Under the pieces are notes generated by a model, which was given only the letters and a program-made list of their open reading frames with translations, had not been told where the DNA came from and searched no databases. Shown one piece after another: positions 8,302-17,205 of a stretch of 64,000 bases of DNA. The stretch spans positions 806,001 to 870,000 of the forward strand of contig JAXGMA010000001.1 in NCBI GenBank assembly GCA_040768905.1. Reading direction: 5' to 3'. Position numbers and translations under genes: made by a program. Numbering within the stretch: position 1 is the first letter of the stretch; every line of letters begins with the position of its first letter. This DNA comes from SZUA-584 sp040768905. Lineage in GTDB: Bacteria; Bacillota; Clostridia; Christensenellales; SZUA-584.

Positions 8302-9489
8302 CTACTTTCGATCAATTTCGCGTCCATATTTATCATATAATATCGCTGTATCTTTTTTTGTGTCATGCCATATGTTTTTAGCTTCCCAAAACAGTTCACC
8401 AGGTTTTGGCTGATAATCTTTCCCGCTATAAACCGCAATGCTTTGACCCTTTTTCAGTATAATATTATCAGGAAAGAAATAGGTATCATTACCTTTATCA
8501 GAATGAATACTCCATCCGGCCAGCGATATGTCTTCATTTAAGTTGTTTATTATTCTTACAAACTCAAGTTCTTTATCTAATTCATCAATAGTAAGTTTTT
8601 TAATTTGGTTATTTTGAGGTAAGTATTTAGTTTTATTTATTTCTCCGTTTTCCAACTCAAACAATGTTGTTCCCGCGTCCCCTAATACAATTGCTTCAGC
8701 CCCCGATTCGCTAAAACGCCGTACAGAAGTTTCTTTCATATTTTCCTCACCCGCAAAATCATTTGTAATAATACAATAATTTGGGCTTGTTTTTTTTATA
8801 AAGTTCTGAGACGAAGCATCAATTTTACCATGATGGCCAGCTTTTAAAATATCACAATCAATTGGTATCCCTTTTCTTATAAGCGCTTCTTCTGCTGCAA
8901 AAAGCTGGTCGCCTGCAAATAATATAGATGAACCGTCCCACTCGAGATTAAAAACAAGGCTATTATCATTCTCATCAGGGAAGGTACCGTTCGGGCCTAA
9001 AACACTGATCAACATATTGCTTATTTCTAAAGTATCGCCGACATTAAGCTTAATAGTATTAGTCCCTTTTGCTTCAGCGATTTCCATTAACTTTTGAGAA
9101 TCCTTCTTATATTCAACCGGAGTAGTATATATATTCTCGCAGATAACATTCTGCAATATATCTTCAAGCCCACCTGCATGATCACTGTGCGGATGGGAAA
9201 TGAATATTGCCTCCAACTTGTCAATAGAATTTAGTTTAAGTAGCCGTACGACCCCGGCATATTCTTTTTTAGGGCCGACATCAACCATAATCCATTTATT
9301 ATCCGGGGTGCCTATAAGGGCTGCGTCGCCTTTTCCGACATCGATAAAGTACACCTTTAATATTCCGTTTCCTGCATTAATTGAATTTGACACCTGATTA
9401 TTATTATGATCCGAATTACAGGAACAAAAAAACAGAACACAGGCTAGAAAAAGAATTAAGATTTTTACCTTCTTCCCATAATCATTCAT
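8302..9489 (-). CDS. Lipoprotein with metallo-beta-lactamase (ComEC-C-like) domain and C-terminal lamin-tail-like domain
   Basis: 395 aa. The signal peptide ILILFLACVLFFCSC ends in a probable lipobox, with Cys24 as the lipidated residue. Residues ~43-290 form an MBL-fold domain of the ComEC/Rec2 C-terminal type: VYFIDVGKGDAALI, the metal motif SHPHSDHAGG (from His99), SLVFNLEWDGSSILFAGD and ILKAGHHG. Residues ~300-395 (ELEFVRIINNLNEDISLAGWSIHSDKGN ... FFPDNIILKKGQSIAVYSG) match the lamin-tail domain pattern. Such stand-alone proteins lack the ComEC channel, so a DNA-uptake role is not implied; a cell-surface nuclease or phosphodiesterase is possible (inference). The start is preceded by GAGGAGG. 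The region is AT-rich. Confidence 0.8.
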   Translation of the reverse strand: MNDYGKKVKILILFLACVLFFCSCNSDHNNNQVSNSINAGNGILKVYFIDVGKGDAALIGTPDNKWIMVDVGPKKEYAGVVRLLKLNSIDKLEAIFISHPHSDHAGGLEDILQNVICENIYTTPVEYKKDSQKLMEIAEAKGTNTIKLNVGDTLEISNMLISVLGPNGTFPDENDNSLVFNLEWDGSSILFAGDQLFAAEEALIRKGIPIDCDILKAGHHGKIDASSQNFIKKTSPNYCIITNDFAGEENMKETSVRRFSESGAEAIVLGDAGTTLFELENGEINKTKYLPQNNQIKKLTIDELDKELEFVRIINNLNEDISLAGWSIHSDKGNDTYFFPDNIILKKGQSIAVYSGKDYQPKPGELFWEAKNIWHDTKKDTAILYDKYGREIDRK

Positions 9490-9552
9490 CTTTTCCTCCT
9501 CTTTTGGCAGTATCTTTTCTATATTATATAAAAAAATATATTAAATTTAAAG

Positions 9553-9926
9553 TCAAAGAACCAGCAACCCTCTGTTATCATATACAGAATTACCGTGATC
9601 ACCGTTATGACGTAACGCCCTATCAAGCGCCATGATCGTGGCAACCACACCGTCTATTCTTTATGTTGATTTATCCTTATCCGGCTTTATATTGCCCGCC
9701 GGATCGGTTCTGATAAATATGTTATTCATCATCCAGCGCAGTACCGGATGACCCCCGTGCGCTATTTTCTCTTCCAACGTTATTTCCATCAGTTCTTTTG
9801 TCGGTGGCGACATATCCTTGAACTCCTGACAAAAGGTACGACCGTGAAGCCCATGCCTTCAAGATTCTGCACCATTTGCACCGCGTCCCAGCGGTCAAAC
9901 GCGATCTCACGTATGTTATACTTCAT
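9553..9926 (-). pseudogene. Remnant of phage terminase large subunit (C-terminal nuclease region)
   Basis: From 9926 downward the minus strand encodes MKYNIREIAFDRWDA, then NLEGMGFTVVPF, a pattern typical of the C-terminal half of a phage terminase large subunit. At about 9830 one base is missing (CCT TTT GTC AGG where CCT TTT GGT CAG GAG is expected). In the shifted frame the homology continues: EFKDMSPPTKELM, HGGHPVLRWMMNNI, TDPAGNIKPDKDKST. A TAA stop at 9661-9663 follows, after which the same frame reads RIDGVVATIMALDRALR and ends at TGA 9553-9555. One frameshift plus one in-frame stop, and loss of the whole ATPase half, make this a decayed prophage fragment. Confidence 0.8.
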
Positions 9927-10076
9927 ACCCAGTTTTTTGCAACCAAGTTCTTTAAGTTTCTTTACCATGGCATTCCTTTTTGACTTTAATCCGGTATCAA
10001 CCAATACAAAAGAGCACTTATTTTTAATGAGATAGACATTTCCACTTATTTCTCCAAAATTTATTTGTGTAATCAT
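9789..10076 (-). pseudogene. MBL-fold hydrolase N-terminal fragment fused in frame to the terminase remnant
   Basis: A 95-codon frame starting at ATG 10076 after AAAGGTGAG. Residues 1-~50 (INFGEISGNVYLIKNKCSFVLVDTG, then KKLKELGCKK) match the N-terminus of small MBL-fold hydrolases. The metal-binding HxHxDH part is missing because the sequence switches at about 9928 to the phage terminase remnant, still in frame, and then ends early through the frameshift. The chimera has a good ribosome binding site and could be translated, but it lacks catalytic residues from either parent. It is best read as the scar of a deletion that joined two genes. Confidence 0.7.
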
Positions 10077-10334
10077 ATCAACTCACCTTTCCAATTAATT
10101 AAGGATTACTGATAGCTGCGCGTAAAGCGCTATATCCTTTGGCGGCAGTACCAGCTTCGGGCCACTCATATGAATACAGTGCTTGGTATCTGCAAATATC
10201 AAACCATATATAGACTCATATGGAAATGTATGCTAGGTATTCTAATATGAATTCTATCTTAAAAATCAGCAAAACGGGTAAAAGCCATTTTTACGGCGCA
10301 TGTCTGGCAAAAAGAGTTTAAATAAGACTTATTG

Positions 10335-11096
10335 TTATGCAATAATGGTCTTTATTCCAAGCGAATTGATGCTTTTCTCGACGGAAGGCTCAAGCTTAGT
10401 ATCGGTAATCAGCATACTGATATCCTGCGCTTTCGCGGTGGAGGCATACCCGACCTTATCGAATTTTGTCTGGTCGCACAATAAATAAGCTTCCTGCGAA
10501 CAGTGCAGCATAGTTTTTTTCATTTCAGATTCCTGGTCGTTTGAATCTGTGATGCCGCGCTGCATGGAAAACCCCATGCAGGAAAAGAAAAATTTGTTTG
10601 CATGGTAATTTGAAAGCGCATTCTCGGCAACGCGGCCTACATAAGACATACTCTTGCGCCTGAGCTTGCCGCCTGAAGATATCAGTTCGATCCCTTCGAT
10701 ATTAGACAGTTCGAAGATGATATTTTGCGCGTTTGTGATCACCGTGATGCCTTTTTTGTCTTTGATGTTTTTTGCAAGGCAAAAAGCGGAGGTGCTTGCG
10801 TCGAGCATGATGATGTCACCGTCACTGATCAACGCAGCCGCTTCTTTGGCTATTTTTTCTTTGCCGAAAATATTAATACTCTTTCTGTTTTCATAAGAAA
10901 TTTCATGTTTATTGCTGTCAGCAATGACAGCGCCGCCGTGCGTCCTGACGAGAAGCTCTTTTTTCTCAAGCGTATTGAGGTCTCTGCGGATGGTCTCTTC
11001 AGTGACACCGAAGGTTTTGGCAGCTTCCTGGACGGTGATGCTCTTCTTTTCATTCAGCATCGTGACTATTTTGTTCCTGCGTTCGACCACAAACAC
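10335..11096 (-). CDS. DeoR-family transcriptional regulator
   Basis: 253 aa. The N-terminal winged helix has RRNKIVTMLNEKKSITVQEAAKTFGVTEETIRRDLNTLEKKELL with the family's THGGA turn. The C-terminal part is the DeoRC sugar-phosphate sensor fold (ISDGDIIMLDASTSAFCLAKNI, ITNAQNIIFELSN, LISSGGKLRRKSMSYVG). It starts with GTG, preceded by AAGGTGAG six bases away. The gene is divergent from the 2-oxoacid dehydrogenase operon, so it probably controls that operon and itself from the shared 200 bp region (inference). DeoR regulators usually respond to phosphorylated sugars or related intermediates; the ligand here is unknown. Confidence 0.9.
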   Translation of the reverse strand: MFVVERRNKIVTMLNEKKSITVQEAAKTFGVTEETIRRDLNTLEKKELLVRTHGGAVIADSNKHEISYENRKSINIFGKEKIAKEAAALISDGDIIMLDASTSAFCLAKNIKDKKGITVITNAQNIIFELSNIEGIELISSGGKLRRKSMSYVGRVAENALSNYHANKFFFSCMGFSMQRGITDSNDQESEMKKTMLHCSQEAYLLCDQTKFDKVGYASTAKAQDISMLITDTKLEPSVEKSINSLGIKTIIA

Positions 11097-11192
11097 GTAT
11101 ACTCACCTTCTTTTTCTATCTTTTAAAGGATTATAACAGCATAACAAAAATAAAACAACATAAACATAGATAATAAATTTTTGAATTATACC

Positions 11193-11208
11193 GAAATAGA
11201 CTGAAATA
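11193..11208. promoter_or_regulatory. Direct repeat, candidate regulator operator
   Basis: GAAATA-GACT-GAAATA lies in the divergent region between the DeoR gene and the E2 gene, just upstream of the promoter of the dehydrogenase operon. Direct hexamer repeats are a usual form of DeoR operator. Assignment is by position only. Confidence 0.3.
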
Positions 11209-11220
11209 ACAAGATTAGTG

Positions 11221-11249
11221 TTGATATATTTTTGAATATGGGTTAAAAT
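11221..11249 (+). promoter_or_regulatory. Sigma-A type promoter of the dehydrogenase operon
   Basis: TTGATA (11221-11226), 17 bases, TAAAAT (11244-11249), about 45 bases before the E2 start, whose ribosome binding site is GTGAGGAG. Confidence 0.65.
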
Positions 11250-11294
11250 GAATCTATATTAACATGAAAACATTGAGCATGTGAGGAGATTATT

Positions 11295-12536
11295 ATGGCA
11301 AACGCGGTTATCATGCCCAAACAGGGGCAGTCAGTGGAAAGCTGTGTGATCACGAAATGGCACAAGTCAGAGGGAGACAAAGTCAGCGAAGGCGAAATAT
11401 TGTTTTCGTATGAGACAGATAAGGCTGCGTTTGATGAGGAGTCCAAATATTCCGGCACGATACTTGCGATACTTGCACAGGAAGGTGATGATGTGCCCTG
11501 CCTGAATTATGTATGTATCATCGGAGAGCCGGGGGAAGATATCAGCGACTTGGTCGGGCAGCCGTCGGATGCGTCAGCGTCTATCGAGCAGCCGGAAGAA
11601 AAAATACCGGAGCAGGCTCCAAATATTAAAATAATGATGAACGAGGCTGAATCAGCCGGAAAAGGGTTTGCTTCTCCCCGCGCGCGCCTGGCAGCCCAAA
11701 GACAGAATGTGGACGCTTTAAACGCGGTGCCGACGGGACCGGGCGGCCGTATCATAGAACGTGACATTTATGCGCTTTCCGCCCAAACGCAAGCGCATCA
11801 AAAAGTTGCCGCGGAATCAATTGAGACCATAGCAACGGTTGAGGCCGCATATACAGACATGACGCTTTCGAGTGTCCGAAAAGCCATTGCCAAAGCGATG
11901 CATCGCTCACTTTCCTCTATGGCTCAGCTCACACATCATTCGAGCTTTGATGCCTCGCGTCTGCTTGCGCTGCGCAGACAGATCAAAGAGAACAAAAACC
12001 TTATTGAGCAGGATATTACCCTCAATGATATGCTGCTTTTCGCGGTGTCGCGTGTGCTGAAAAATCATCCTGATCTGAATGCGCACTTTTTGGATGACAA
12101 GATGCGCGTCTTCCATTCGGTGAATCTTGGCATTGCAGTGGATACCAGCCGGGGACTGCTTGTCCCCACATTGTTCGGCGCGGATAAGCTGTCGCTGCGT
12201 GAGATTTCAAAACAGGCAAAGAAGCTGATAGAAGCAGCTCAGTCGGGCAGCATTAATCCGGAGCTTTTATCCGGCGGCACCTTTACGGTCACGAATCTTG
12301 GTTCTTTGGGGGTCGAGGGTTTCACGCCTGTGATCAATCCTCCGCAAACCGGTATTCTCGGCGTTTGCGCGATTGTCCAGCGTATCAGAGAACAAGGCGG
12401 GACAATGAGCACCTATCCGGCAATGGGGCTTTCCCTCACCTATGACCACCGCGCAGTTGACGGAGCGCCGGCTGCACGGTTTGCCAGAGAGCTTGGTATG
12501 GCCCTGGAAAACTTCGATTTACTGTTGGCGTTATAA
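11295..12536 (+). CDS. Dihydrolipoamide acyltransferase (E2) of a 2-oxoacid dehydrogenase complex
   Basis: 413 aa. It transfers the acyl group from lipoyl-lysine to CoA and forms the core of the complex. Residues 1-77 are one lipoyl domain with the ETDKAAF motif holding the lipoylated Lys. A peripheral-subunit-binding domain lies near residues 119-155 (ASPRARLAAQ, GPGGRIIERD). The catalytic domain fills the rest, with YDHRAVDGA (HxxxDG active site) near the C-terminus. It is the first gene of the E2-E3-E1 operon, 16 bp before lpd. Substrate (pyruvate, acetoin or branched-chain 2-oxoacid) cannot be fixed by sequence reading. There is no second lipoyl domain and no lipoate ligase gene nearby. 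Confidence 0.93.
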   Translation: MANAVIMPKQGQSVESCVITKWHKSEGDKVSEGEILFSYETDKAAFDEESKYSGTILAILAQEGDDVPCLNYVCIIGEPGEDISDLVGQPSDASASIEQPEEKIPEQAPNIKIMMNEAESAGKGFASPRARLAAQRQNVDALNAVPTGPGGRIIERDIYALSAQTQAHQKVAAESIETIATVEAAYTDMTLSSVRKAIAKAMHRSLSSMAQLTHHSSFDASRLLALRRQIKENKNLIEQDITLNDMLLFAVSRVLKNHPDLNAHFLDDKMRVFHSVNLGIAVDTSRGLLVPTLFGADKLSLREISKQAKKLIEAAQSGSINPELLSGGTFTVTNLGSLGVEGFTPVINPPQTGILGVCAIVQRIREQGGTMSTYPAMGLSLTYDHRAVDGAPAARFARELGMALENFDLLLAL

Positions 12537-12552
12537 CAGAGAGGAGTAAAGA

Positions 12553-13914
12553 ATGTATGATCTTATCGTCATTGGCGGAGGCCCTGCAGGGTACATGGGC
12601 GCAGAAAGAGCAGCACACGCGGGGTTAAAAACGCTGATGATAGAAAAAGCCCAAGTAGGCGGTGTCTGCCTTAACGAGGGCTGTATTCCCACAAAGTCAT
12701 TGTTATATTCAGCAAAATTAAAAGACGGTGCAGCATTCGGCAAAAAATACGGTGTGACCGCAGAAAATATATCGCTTGACCATGCCGCCGTCGTAGCGCG
12801 CAAAAACAAGGTGGTCTCCATGCTGGTGGGCGGTGTTAAAGTACAGCTTAAATCGGCTGGAGCTGAAATCGTAAGCGGAGAAGCAACGGTGACAGGCAGA
12901 AACGCAGACGGATTCGAAGTGGCCTGCGGCGATTCAGTTTTCACCGGAAAGCGCCTGCTAATTGCTTCTGGCTCTGTGCCCGTTGTGCCTTCTATACCCG
13001 GTATAAATGAAGCGCTGGCACATGGTTTTGCGCTCACGAATAAAGAGATCCTGGAACTCGACACTGTGCCAAAGAGGCTTACCGTGATAGGCGGCGGCGT
13101 CATCGGGCTGGAAATGGCGGGTTATTTTGCCTCTGCCGGATCTGAAGTCACTGTCATAGAAATGCTCGAGATGATCGGCGGAGGTATTGAGCCGGATATC
13201 GCAAAGATCTTAATGAGGAACCTGGAAAAAAAAGGCATACGCTTTTTGCTCGGCTGCAAAGCGGCAAAGATAAGCGAAAATGCAGTTTTTGCAGAAGACA
13301 AACAAGGCACAAGCGAAACCGCGGCTGACAAAGTGCTTTTGTCTATCGGAAGACGCCCCTTTTCAGAAAATTTTGGGCTTGAAAATATCGGCGTGCAGAC
13401 ACATCGCGGGGCCATCAACACAGATGAAAACATGCGGACAAACATCCCCGGCGTGTATGCCGCAGGTGACGTGAACGGCAAATCGATGCTTGCGCACACC
13501 GCATACCGCGAAGCAGAAGTGGCTGTCAACCATATGACCGGAATCAGAGACTTGATGAGTTATCGCGCGATTCCTGGTGTGATATATACAAACCCTGAAG
13601 TGGCCGGCGCCGGAGAAACAGAGGCTTCTGCGCGGGAAAAGGGCATAGATGTCACCGTCAAAACGATCACGATGCGTTATTCGGGAAGGTATCTGGCTGA
13701 AAACGAAGGCGGCGACGGCATTGCCAAGATCATACTGGATAAGAAGACCGAGAGGATCATCGGCCTGCATATGATAGGAAACTATGCATCCGAGATCATT
13801 TTCGGCGCAGGTATGATGATAGAGCAGGAGATGACGCTGGAAACGATAAGAAAAACAGTTTTTCCGCATCCTGCAGTTTGTGAGATCATACGTGAAGCAG
13901 TTTTTCAAATTTAA
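12553..13914 (+). CDS. lpdA: Dihydrolipoamide dehydrogenase (E3)
   Basis: 453 aa flavoprotein that reoxidises dihydrolipoamide with NAD+. The FAD motif VIGGGPAGYMGAERAA is at the N-terminus. The redox disulfide is in GGVCLNEGCIPTK, the NAD-binding motif is VIGGGVIGLEMAGYFAS, and the second FAD motif is VYAAGDVNGKSMLAHTA. The C-terminal dimer interface has the active-site pair FPHPAVCE. There is no N-terminal lipoyl domain, unlike some clostridial E3 proteins. GAGGAG precedes the ATG. It lies between E2 and E1, 19 bp before the latter, clearly in one operon. Confidence 0.96.
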   Translation: MYDLIVIGGGPAGYMGAERAAHAGLKTLMIEKAQVGGVCLNEGCIPTKSLLYSAKLKDGAAFGKKYGVTAENISLDHAAVVARKNKVVSMLVGGVKVQLKSAGAEIVSGEATVTGRNADGFEVACGDSVFTGKRLLIASGSVPVVPSIPGINEALAHGFALTNKEILELDTVPKRLTVIGGGVIGLEMAGYFASAGSEVTVIEMLEMIGGGIEPDIAKILMRNLEKKGIRFLLGCKAAKISENAVFAEDKQGTSETAADKVLLSIGRRPFSENFGLENIGVQTHRGAINTDENMRTNIPGVYAAGDVNGKSMLAHTAYREAEVAVNHMTGIRDLMSYRAIPGVIYTNPEVAGAGETEASAREKGIDVTVKTITMRYSGRYLAENEGGDGIAKIILDKKTERIIGLHMIGNYASEIIFGAGMMIEQEMTLETIRKTVFPHPAVCEIIREAVFQI

Positions 13915-13933
13915 TATGTAAAGGAGATCGGCA

Positions 13934-16408
13934 ATGGCAAAATCAATAACGATAGATCCGGGCAAAAGGAGAAAAAAAAGCGGCATCAGTTTTTCGGACA
14001 TCCCCGTCAACACTTATCAGAAGACGATTGCAGAGGAAAAGGACAATTTTGGTAAGCAGGATTTTTTGCGTATCCTCCGTGATATGGTCATCATCAGGGA
14101 ATTTGAGTCAATGCTCAACGAGATCAAGACAAAAGGTGAATACGCAGGCATGGTGTACAATTATCCGGGCCCTGCGCATCTGGGCATCGGGCAGGAAGCC
14201 GCCTATGTCGGGCAGGCCTATGAACTCGGCATTGACGATTATATCTTCGGTTCGCACAGAAGCCACGGGGAGATACTCGCAAAGGGGCTCTCGGCTATCC
14301 ACACGCTGACAGACGGCGCACTTGAGGACATCATGAAAAGCTTTTTTGACGGCCGCACATACAGCGTGGTTGAAAAAAATACAAAAGCTGTGTCTATAAA
14401 GCAGCTTGCAAAAGAATTTCTGATATACGGTGTGCTTGCGGAGATCTTCGGCAGGGAAACAGGCTTTCACAAAGGGCTGGGAGGTTCCATGCATGCCTTT
14501 TTCATTCCTTTTGGCTCATATCCTAATAATGCTATCGTTGGCGGCAGCGGCGATATTGCAACCGGGGCAGCGCTTTTTAAACGCGTGAACGGCAAACCGG
14601 GCATCGTCGTATGCAATATCGGCGACGGTTCAATGGGCTGCGGCCCTGTGTTTGAAAGCATGAATTTTTCTGCAATGGATCAGTTCAATAGCCTTTGGGA
14701 GGACGACCGCAAAGGCGGCTTGCCTGTCATTTATAATATTTACAATAACGGATACGGTATGGGGGGGCAGACGACGGGCGAAACGATGGCGTACGGCTTC
14801 GCTGCAAGGCTTGGCGCAGGCATAACGCCGTCTCAGATGCATGCAGAAACAATAGACGGCTATAACCCGCTGGCTGTGATTGATGCATACAGAAGAAAGC
14901 GCAAGATCATTGAAGATAAGCAAGGCCCCGTACTTCTTGAGGTGCTCACATACCGCATGAGCGGGCACAGCCCGTCGGACGCGGATTCTTACCGTTCAAA
15001 AGAAGAAAAAGAGATGTGGGCGCAGCAGGATTCCATAGTAAATTTTACCAAACAGATGCTCAAAGCCGGTATCACGACAGAAAATGAAATACAGCAGATC
15101 GTCATGCAAGCCAAAACAGACATAGAGATGGCTCTTAAGCTATCGATCGATGATCAGCTCTCTCCGAGGATCGATCTTAATAAGAACCCGAATGCTATCG
15201 GCGATTTGATGTTCTCTGATCAAAATGTAAAAAGCCTGGAAGAGGGGAGGACGCCGGATGTATTGATACCCAAAGAAGACAATCCAAGGCTTTCAAGGCT
15301 TAAGACCAAAGTGCGCTATGCTTATGATCAAAATGGAAAGGAAGTCTCAAAAGCGAAGCTATATCAACTGCGCGACGGCATTTTCGAAGCGATGCTTGAC
15401 AAGTTTTACGAAGACCCGACAATGGTGGCCTACGGTGAAGAAAACCGTGACTGGGGCGGTGCTTTTGCCGTGTACAGAGGGCTGACTGAGTCTTTGCCGT
15501 ACCATCGGCTTTTCAACACCCCGATTTCAGAAGGCGCTATCGTCGGTACCGGTGTGGGGTACGCCATGTGCGGCGGAAGGGCAGTCGTGGAGTTGATGTA
15601 CTCAGACTTCTTAGGGCGTGCGGGCGACGAGGTGTTCAATCAAATGAGCAAATGGCAGGCGATGAGCGCAGGCGTTTTGAAGATGCCGCTTGTGCTGCGC
15701 ATGTCGGTCGGCTCTAAATACGGCGCCCAACATTCGCAGGACTGGTCTGCGCTGTGTACGCATGTCCCCGGGCTCAAAGTAGTTTTTCCGGCCACGCCTT
15801 ACGATGCCAAAGGTCTCATGAACGCAGCCTTAAACGGGACAGACCCGGTTGTTTTCTTGGAAAGCCAGCTCATCTATGATGTGGGGGAGATGTTCTGGAA
15901 AGACGGAGTCCCGGAAGGTTATTATGAGGTTAAGTTTGGCGATCCGGATATAAAAAAGAAAGGCGATGACCTGACCATACTTTCGATCGGTGCGACGCTT
16001 TACCGTGCCATCGAAGCGGCCAAACAGCTTGAAGAGCGTTTCGGTTTGTCGGTGGAAGTCATCGATGCACGAAGCCTTGTGCCGTTCAATTATGAGAAGG
16101 TCATAGAATCCGTTAAAAAGACAGGCAGGATCGTGGTCACAGGAGACGCGTGCGAAAGAGGCTCACATATGAAGGATTTTGCACAGAACATCACAGAGCT
16201 GTGTTTTGATTATCTTGATGCGCCGCCGATCGTGGTGGGCGCGAAGAACTGGATCACACCGGCGTATGAGCTTGAACGTTATTTTTTCCCTCAGCCCGAC
16301 TGGATCATAGATGCGGTGCATGAAAAAATATTGCCGTTGCCAGGGCATGTTGCGGCCAATAATTTCACGCCAAACGAAATGATACGCGCTTATAAAAAAG
16401 GAGTTTGA
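13934..16408 (+). CDS. Fused E1 alpha-beta subunit of a TPP-dependent 2-oxoacid dehydrogenase
   Basis: 824 aa, about the sum of separate alpha (~330) and beta (~330) subunits. The alpha half (residues ~35-430) has GSHRSHGEILAKG and the thiamine-diphosphate motif GDGSMGCG ... IYNNGYGMGG. After a linker, the beta half (residues ~475-815) has AYGEENRDWGGAF with the catalytic Glu, FNTPISEGAIVGTGVGYA, and the C-terminal transketolase fold ILSIGATLYRAIEAA. Fused E1 proteins occur in some anaerobes; most Bacillota encode two genes. A good AAAGGAGA lies before the ATG. It decarboxylates the 2-oxoacid and acylates the lipoyl group of E2. The substrate is unassigned: acetoin/pyruvate or branched-chain types are all possible. 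Confidence 0.9.
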   Translation: MAKSITIDPGKRRKKSGISFSDIPVNTYQKTIAEEKDNFGKQDFLRILRDMVIIREFESMLNEIKTKGEYAGMVYNYPGPAHLGIGQEAAYVGQAYELGIDDYIFGSHRSHGEILAKGLSAIHTLTDGALEDIMKSFFDGRTYSVVEKNTKAVSIKQLAKEFLIYGVLAEIFGRETGFHKGLGGSMHAFFIPFGSYPNNAIVGGSGDIATGAALFKRVNGKPGIVVCNIGDGSMGCGPVFESMNFSAMDQFNSLWEDDRKGGLPVIYNIYNNGYGMGGQTTGETMAYGFAARLGAGITPSQMHAETIDGYNPLAVIDAYRRKRKIIEDKQGPVLLEVLTYRMSGHSPSDADSYRSKEEKEMWAQQDSIVNFTKQMLKAGITTENEIQQIVMQAKTDIEMALKLSIDDQLSPRIDLNKNPNAIGDLMFSDQNVKSLEEGRTPDVLIPKEDNPRLSRLKTKVRYAYDQNGKEVSKAKLYQLRDGIFEAMLDKFYEDPTMVAYGEENRDWGGAFAVYRGLTESLPYHRLFNTPISEGAIVGTGVGYAMCGGRAVVELMYSDFLGRAGDEVFNQMSKWQAMSAGVLKMPLVLRMSVGSKYGAQHSQDWSALCTHVPGLKVVFPATPYDAKGLMNAALNGTDPVVFLESQLIYDVGEMFWKDGVPEGYYEVKFGDPDIKKKGDDLTILSIGATLYRAIEAAKQLEERFGLSVEVIDARSLVPFNYEKVIESVKKTGRIVVTGDACERGSHMKDFAQNITELCFDYLDAPPIVVGAKNWITPAYELERYFFPQPDWIIDAVHEKILPLPGHVAANNFTPNEMIRAYKKGV

Positions 16409-16438
16409 AATCCATATTTAAACTCCATTTAGGGTGAT

Positions 16439-16481
16439 GAGCCTTTGCCGCACTGCCATGAGCGCAGGAACGCAAAGGCTC
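16439..16481. repeat. Inverted repeat after the dehydrogenase operon
   Basis: GAGCCTTTGC (16439-16448) and GCAAAGGCTC (16472-16481) form a perfect 10 bp stem around a 23 base loop, in the gap between the convergent E1 and GntR genes. No T-run follows on either strand, so it is not a standard terminator. A second smaller repeat, GGAGTTT ... AAACTCC, lies at 16400-16426 over the E1 stop codon. Confidence 0.5.
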
Positions 16482-16530
16482 AAAAATTATAAACATTTGA
16501 GAAAACCGCATCGTTTGAAAAGAGATTTGA

Positions 16531-17205
16531 TCAAATGGTATAGTCATGACCGATCAAAGCGATATCATGAGTATCTTCCAGATGATAAAATTTTGCAAGA
16601 TGTGTTTTCATGGCGTGTATGGTCTTGTCTGCATCCCTTTCAAACAGGGCAGAGATGATGTGTTCATGCTCATATATATCATCGTATGTAGGATCGCTTT
16701 CTGTGTATTTGATCGTTTGCAGCAAACGTATCTTTAAATAAAGGTATTGCTGCATTTCTATCAAAAATTGGTTTTTGCTGATAGACACAAGCTTCAAATG
16801 AAAATCGCAATCATGCTTGATCTTATGATAGACATCACAGTCCAGATTTGATGCTTTGCATTTTTCCGCAAATTCTTTCAATTCACTGAAATCTTTATTG
16901 CTTCCGTAATAGATCGCCAGCCGTGCGGAGAGTGAATCCAAAGCCACGCGGATGATACCAAGATCCTTGATGGACTGCTCATCAAAAGTGATGACGCCAG
17001 CGAATCGGTTTGGGAAGATGTTGACGATACCCTCGCCTGAAAGCCTTCGGATGGCTTCGCGAACAGGGGTCCTGCTGACGCCAAGATCCGAAAGTATCTT
17101 TTGCTCTGAAATCTTCTCGCCGCTTTTTATCTGTTTTGTAAAAATCATTTTTTTGATTTTTTCGTAAACCACATCGCTCAAAGCGGAATCCGTATTTTTT
17201 GGCAT
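16531..17205 (-). CDS. GntR-family transcriptional regulator (FadR/FCD subfamily)
   Basis: 224 aa. The N-terminal winged helix has VYEKIKKMIFTKQIKSGEKISEQKILSDLGVSRTPVREAIRRLSGEG, the GntR signature. The C-terminal FCD all-helical domain has the expected metal-ligand pattern, including HDCDFHLKLVSISKNQFL and EHEHIISALFERD. AGGAG lies 9 bases before the ATG. It converges on the dehydrogenase operon, so control of that operon is possible but not shown. A TGTATAC core at about 17255-17261 upstream resembles GntR operators and could be autoregulatory. Confidence 0.9.
   Translation of the reverse strand: MPKNTDSALSDVVYEKIKKMIFTKQIKSGEKISEQKILSDLGVSRTPVREAIRRLSGEGIVNIFPNRFAGVITFDEQSIKDLGIIRVALDSLSARLAIYYGSNKDFSELKEFAEKCKASNLDCDVYHKIKHDCDFHLKLVSISKNQFLIEMQQYLYLKIRLLQTIKYTESDPTYDDIYEHEHIISALFERDADKTIHAMKTHLAKFYHLEDTHDIALIGHDYTI

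Noticed and set aside
8214..8438. 74-codon minus-strand frame overlapping the MBL lipoprotein end
   Set aside because: Out of frame with both neighbours and explained by low-complexity AT-rich sequence.
10095..10169. 24-codon minus-strand frame (starts MSGPKLVLPPKD) upstream of the MBL/terminase chimera
   Set aside because: It has a phage-protein look and could be another prophage scrap, but it has no ribosome binding site and is too short to assign.
16439..16481. Terminator of the dehydrogenase operon
   Set aside because: The stem is perfect but no T-run follows on either strand and the loop is long, so I list it only as an inverted repeat.
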